Positions 59,775-64,000 of a DNA stretch of 64,000 nt are shown here, in pieces (the stretch's first letter is position 1; each line of letters opens with the position of its first letter). The position numbers and the translations under genes are program-made. Under the pieces are notes generated by a model. That model was given only the letters and a program-made list of their open reading frames with translations. It was not told the origin of the DNA and did not search any database. The stretch is taken from assembly GCA_017562135.1 (NCBI GenBank), contig QEYB01001542.1, positions 1-64,000 on the forward strand, given 5' to 3'. Source of the DNA: Dipylidium caninum. Lineage: Eukaryota; Platyhelminthes; Cestoda; Cyclophyllidea; Dipylidiidae.

Positions 59775-62255
59775 CCCCGCGGGACCATTGTCTTAGTTAA
59801 CTCATCATGTCTTAACAAGAATGGTCGTCTAGCCTTAATGTCGCTCGTCCTCCGTTCCGCTTTCGCTACCTTCCACTCGCTCACACAACACGCGGAAGTG
59901 GGTCGGAAGTGGGGATATCTGGGCCACACACGAGAGCTTCATTCTGAACTCCGTCCATCTAATCGCATTAATTTAGGCTCCGTCGGCCACCCCTCACGTA
60001 CACACAAGCGCTGAGGTGAGGCTGCACAATTGTCTCCCTCCGGCCCAAGTGAGGTCTTGACAACCCTTCGTGTGGTCACATCTTCGTCTGACTCTAATCA
60101 AATCCATCCTGCTTATTTCCTCCTCTTGTCTTTAATAGGCGAGCCTGGTGTCGAAGCCCGTGGCAAGAGTTGCATGGGAAAAAGTAGCGTAAGAAGAAGA
60201 CAGCATGAGGAGAACCGAAGTAAAGGCTCAAGAACAGCGTTGTCTGCTCATCGTCCACATATTTTATATCTCAATTTCAAAATGAAACGTATAACACTAC
60301 TTCTTTAAGCAGCTCCTGGCGACAAGACCTGCCATGTGATTAAAAATCATGCTTCACCGAACTCAGTGACGAACTTTCTTAAGGGGCCATCGTCCTTCCT
60401 TCCACGGTTCCTCCCATTTTTTTCTCTTCTTCACTTCGGCCTACTCTTCGCTGATTTGGAGGATACAACAATGGTATTGCACAATTATAGCGCTATAACC
60501 CAGATTTGTGCTCTGCTTGCGTTCCACAGTAGTTTCAGATTGAGGAGGAAAGATTTCGACAAATTCCCAGCTGATATGCATGCCTTGGAGCTCGGCGAAG
60601 GCGAGCACAGGTTGGTGCAGTAATGAGCGCGTGGAGATGCCTATCAGAGCATTTGAGACGGTCGTAGCAACATTGGAGAGTTACATTAAAACAAATTCTA
60701 GGCCCTGCGGTCCGATTGATGGACCTCTCGGCTGACAGAACCAAGGTCACATAGGAGCGTCCTCGTGTTGTGCGTCCTCAGTCCCTGTTTGAAGCATTAA
60801 CTCACTCCACGAGGTCAAGGTGGCTGCGACCAAACACCCACCACGTCCTGGCCTACGCTTAGCCTCTAGTCGTCGTGCAAGATGGACACTCGGAAATGAT
60901 TAATTCGAACACATCGTGTAGGATACATCGTCAACTAAAGAGCATTTTCAGTGGCTACTTCCTCCTTTACAAAACTTAAAGTTTTCGTATCGAGTGTTAA
61001 AGAAGAATGACTCCATTTGTGGAGACATCACTTTTCTAGGGCATAAACACGAGTTTGTGGGCAAACGATGGTGCGGAGACTACGAGAGCAAAATCGGTTT
61101 GAGTAAGTTGCCAGTTGGACTGTGAAACATTGAAATTATCGGAAAGGACCCCTGATAATGTACTTTTAAGTAGGACAAAGTGGGTATTTCGACGATGCAA
61201 GTTAGTTAATAAGCGGCGAGTCTGAGATGGGCGACTAATGAAGTCATACAAACATTCACAGTCACACCTCGATAGCAATATGTCAGTACGTGAGGGCGAA
61301 TAGGGTCAATTCAAATCTCAGAAGTTAATTCTCTCAAGCGGTATGCTTATGCCTTTGTGCCAATAAGTGGAACCCTCGTAAACACGTCCAAATCAAATAC
61401 CTAGCAGAAGGAGGCGCCACCTTCTGGGGGGTAGAGTGCGCTACTATGCCTAGGTGTTCGGAAATACCTTCATCACTTGCATCACTACTAATCGCCTTAT
61501 TCCATAGTTCACCGTCTGAAGTGGGAGAAACGTGTTGGGGGCTCACGCTAGACACGTCTTCCGCTCACGTTGCCATTTCGCTTCCAGCCGCATCATTCAT
61601 TTAAGCACATGATGACTAAATGCGGCTACCAAGAAAGAAGTGTTTTCGAGAGCCACCAATTGGGCGTAGCTGGTCTAGTGGAAAGCCCAGAGGCGGTGAA
61701 CTCCCTATACCTAGTCACTGAGTCTCCATCAAGCGAAAAACATCATCGACTGCCATGCTATCGTTTTGCGCTTTAAGTCCATTCCATTGAAACTTCTCCT
61801 GTCGACACTGGGATCACTGATGGCAGGATAGGCAATCCTCACATGTGTTTGGAGGAGTCGTCAAATTCCCTCCTTTCCTGAACTTCGGTGAATAGGTGTG
61901 CTTGTCATTGGCATTGATTCCACAGTGGCCGTGAAACGATAACAAAACAACAAACAAATTTGGAGAAAGACATTTCTGAGCGCTCCAACAGGCTGCTCAT
62001 TCTCCTAAATGCGTCGGCTTAAGTGACGCTGCCGGTAGACTCAATTGGACTCGCGCTCACCTCCATGTCAAAGCACCAACCACACCCTGAAGCATGGCCC
62101 AAAATTGGGGGGGCATGTTTAGGGGGTCAGCAAAGGTGGTTAGGAGCAGCATTTTTGGTCCATCAAGTAGTCTCAATTGTCCATACAGTGGGACACGAAG
62201 TGAGTACACACCAGCACATCCCCAGCGAACTAGATGAATTGAATCACTCTTTCGC
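59775..62255. other. No recognisable gene
   Basis: Chance-length frames only. Confidence 0.4.
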
Positions 62256-62261
62256 AAAGCC

Positions 62262-62732
62262 TATATAAGTGAGGAGGATTGAAAGCGACCTTGGTGAAGG
62301 CAGGCGTTTGCATAATGTTAATCTTCGTGGCAGCCTATCTACTCGGTCTCCTCACCTCCTACTTCGCCGTCTTCGCATGCTCGGGTTGGAAGTGGGAGAC
62401 GCACCCGACACTCTATGTCACCATCTCCGTAGAACCCACCTTCAGCATCATTCTCCGCGGCGCCTACATCATCTAGACATATGAGTTCGCAGGGCTATTT
62501 CGAGTTGATAAGTCATTGGTTGAGGTCTCCGTTCTCGAGGCAAAGAACTACCGAGTGCCGGATGGAGTTGAAGATGTGTCTTTGTCAAATCTCGGGAAGA
62601 GCATTCAAAGGAATGTTGTGTTGGCGTTTAATTCGTCCATTTCAAGGGCCGCTTGTCGACGCGCTTAGAACATCCGCTCCTTAACTCGTGTATCACGGTC
62701 CCGCATCTCTATGGCACCTCTATCGCAATAAA
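62262..62732 (+). pseudogene. Secreted family, subfamily A, copy lacking exon 2
   Basis: TATATAAG (62,262-62,269), leader GAGGAGGATTGAAAGCGACC, ATG at 62,315 with MLIFVAAYLLGLLTSYFAVF, then ACS. The exon 1 sequence runs, with no intron, into the end of intron 2 (CACCTTCAG) and exon 3 (IILRGAYII), in the same reading frame. The last bases of exon 1, intron 1, all of exon 2 and most of intron 2 are gone. A TAG at 62,474-62,476 (GAG or GGG in other copies) stops it. The rest of exon 3 is otherwise open (FRVDKSLVEVSVLEAKNYRV, VEDVSLSNL) to a TAG near 62,668, and AATAAA is at 62,727-62,732. Confidence 0.8.
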
Positions 62733-62829
62733 ACAGTAATTAAATGTGAAAGGCTGGCTTTCTTTATCCGTAACTCCGCATTATTTGCGAGAAACGGTGA
62801 AATCTGCCCGGTCCGAACCGCCTTGTGGA

Positions 62830-63885
62830 GAGCTGCAGTCTACTGTAACGTTATTTTAACGCCGTCAGGGCAGCCCACCCCAATTCTCGACAGTTTCCCC
62901 ACCTGCCAAGTTCTGGCGTTGTTCACGCAAAGCCGTTGTCAGAGAGTAAGGTATTTGTAATATGGCACTTCTCAACACAAGGCTCTTTTGATGTAGAGAA
63001 AGTGTGAACAACGTGGGGTCAGTGCACATTCAGTTCATGGGGTGGGATGCTCGAGTCTCATTACAGGAAGCGCATAAGTGAAAGTCCTACAAGTCATCAA
63101 AATAGCCGTTTGCTGCGTCTCCTTCTGACAGGGCAAATCGCTCATGGCGATCGTGCCCTGCACCCTGTAATTCCTTGATCTCATTCCAGAAGCCTAGTCA
63201 GACGATGTATTATATTGCTAGAGCCTGCCAATTGGTAACTTGGAGATAATGCAGGCTCAATTGCAATTCTACGAAAAGAGCGGTCCTTCTGCCAATAAGC
63301 ACACCTACACAGTTGTGCAAGTCGTAAAGTATGACCACACCAGGCATATAACACGTTCGTGAAAGTGTGGTATTTCCAGAAACGTTTCAAATGCACCACA
63401 TAGGCTATCAAACGACGCAACATTGTGAGGAGAGATCGGTTTTTTGTGGGTCTCCTCCAGGTAAGGCCGCTAATATATGGCCTGGGGCAGATGCAATTAC
63501 ATTAAAGCGCGGGTTTACTGGTGTCGTTTTGCCCTTTGACCGCGTCACAACCTCACTTTAGACTGTTTGTTGGACATGCGTCGGTCAGCGCTAAACGCCC
63601 CACTAACTAGTTGTGGCAAACACCACATGGGGTCCGCCCTTGGGAGACTGTTGCCCATACTTTGGTTGCCTTGGGTCGTTCATAGTCACAAATGCGGTAT
63701 AAAACCCCAAAGTCCCCGAAACCATTCTCTCTCGCCCCGCTTGGTAGCGAAGTTTCAGTTGACTGAGGGATCAGTTGAGCTAACAAATCGGCGTTCCCCA
63801 TGGTCGTATGATCTGACGGATATGAGCTACAGGGCAGTTAAGCCATTTTTCAACATGGGAAGAAGGGCGATCCGATGGCCTCTTT
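62830..63885 (+). repeat. Repeat R2 downstream of the 62.3 kb copy
   Basis: Shares its full length, in pieces, with 31,055-30,040 and 48,280-47,600 on the minus strand. It contains the PRLVAKFQLTEGSVEL frame pattern (about 63,735-63,785) and the VRPW...GRS-stop pattern with one internal stop. It always follows, or lies close to, 3' ends of subfamily A copies. Confidence 0.75.
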
Positions 63886-64000
63886 GACAGTGAGGCTGGT
63901 GGAGGTGATGCACCAATAGAGTCGATTCTTCCTTTATCTCGTACACACTGTCTTAGTGACCGTGCACAAGGTGAACCCATGTCTGATAACGCCGATTTTT

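Noticed and set aside
1..64000. CRISPR array, rRNA, tRNA, bacterial operon or complete autonomous transposon
   Set aside because: No regularly spaced repeats, no tRNA B-box-like block in a cloverleaf context, no rRNA sequence recognised, and no reverse transcriptase or transposase motif in any frame.

Overview
The window looks like animal (invertebrate) nuclear DNA. It has spliced genes with GT-AG introns of only 49-96 nt, TATA boxes about 30-50 nt before start codons, AATAAA polyadenylation signals, many simple-sequence tracts and many decayed repeats. There are no ribosome-binding sites, operons or long bacterial-style ORFs. The species cannot be named from the sequence. By eye the base composition is in the mid-40s percent GC. 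Open frames of 60-184 codons occur everywhere, and that is about what 64 kb of such DNA gives by chance. ORF length alone was therefore not accepted as evidence of a gene.

The main content is a dispersed cluster of one gene family, in both orientations, that I do not recognise as a named family. The full form has three exons. Exon 1 (usually 127 nt) carries a signal peptide. Exon 2 starts with a Cys-Gln-Pro motif and is exactly 256 nt in five loci. Exon 3 is 208-256 nt and ends in the stop codon. Intron 1 is always in phase 1 and intron 2 in phase 2. The products are secreted proteins of about 205-212 residues. Two loci look fully intact: 34,598-35,349 (+) and 58,446-57,628 (-). Three are nearly intact: 43,435-44,199 (+, lost splice acceptor), 39,350-38,592 (-, broken exon 1) and 59,041-59,768 (+, frameshift in exon 2). 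About fifteen more are fragments or pseudogenes. Subfamilies A, B, C, D and E are my own labels.

Layout. 0-10 kb: almost nothing recognisable except one short ORF weakly like a dynein light chain and a few dispersed repeats. 10-17 kb: a direct repeat (10.2-11.2 and 16.1-16.6 kb), a B-type pseudogene (12.3-11.6 kb), a second paired repeat/ORF (13.2-13.6 kb) and a long purine tract (14.0-14.2 kb). 19-23 kb: one arm of a large inverted repeat, a truncated family member (20.3-20.7 kb) and a tandem repeat (21.6-22.8 kb). 27-49 kb: the densest part of the family (A-type relics, intact gene B, near-intact A genes, a truncated copy of gene C), with a repeat called R2 next to several A-type 3' ends. 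51-59 kb: E-type pseudogene, exon fragments, a D-type relic, intact gene C and near-intact gene D. 62-64 kb: an A-type copy lacking exon 2, followed by R2.

The pattern (secreted products, constant exon architecture, very divergent mature sequences, frequent duplication, inversion and pseudogenisation) is typical of rapidly evolving secreted families such as host-interaction, venom-like or reproductive proteins. That functional reading is inference; nothing in the sequence fixes it.
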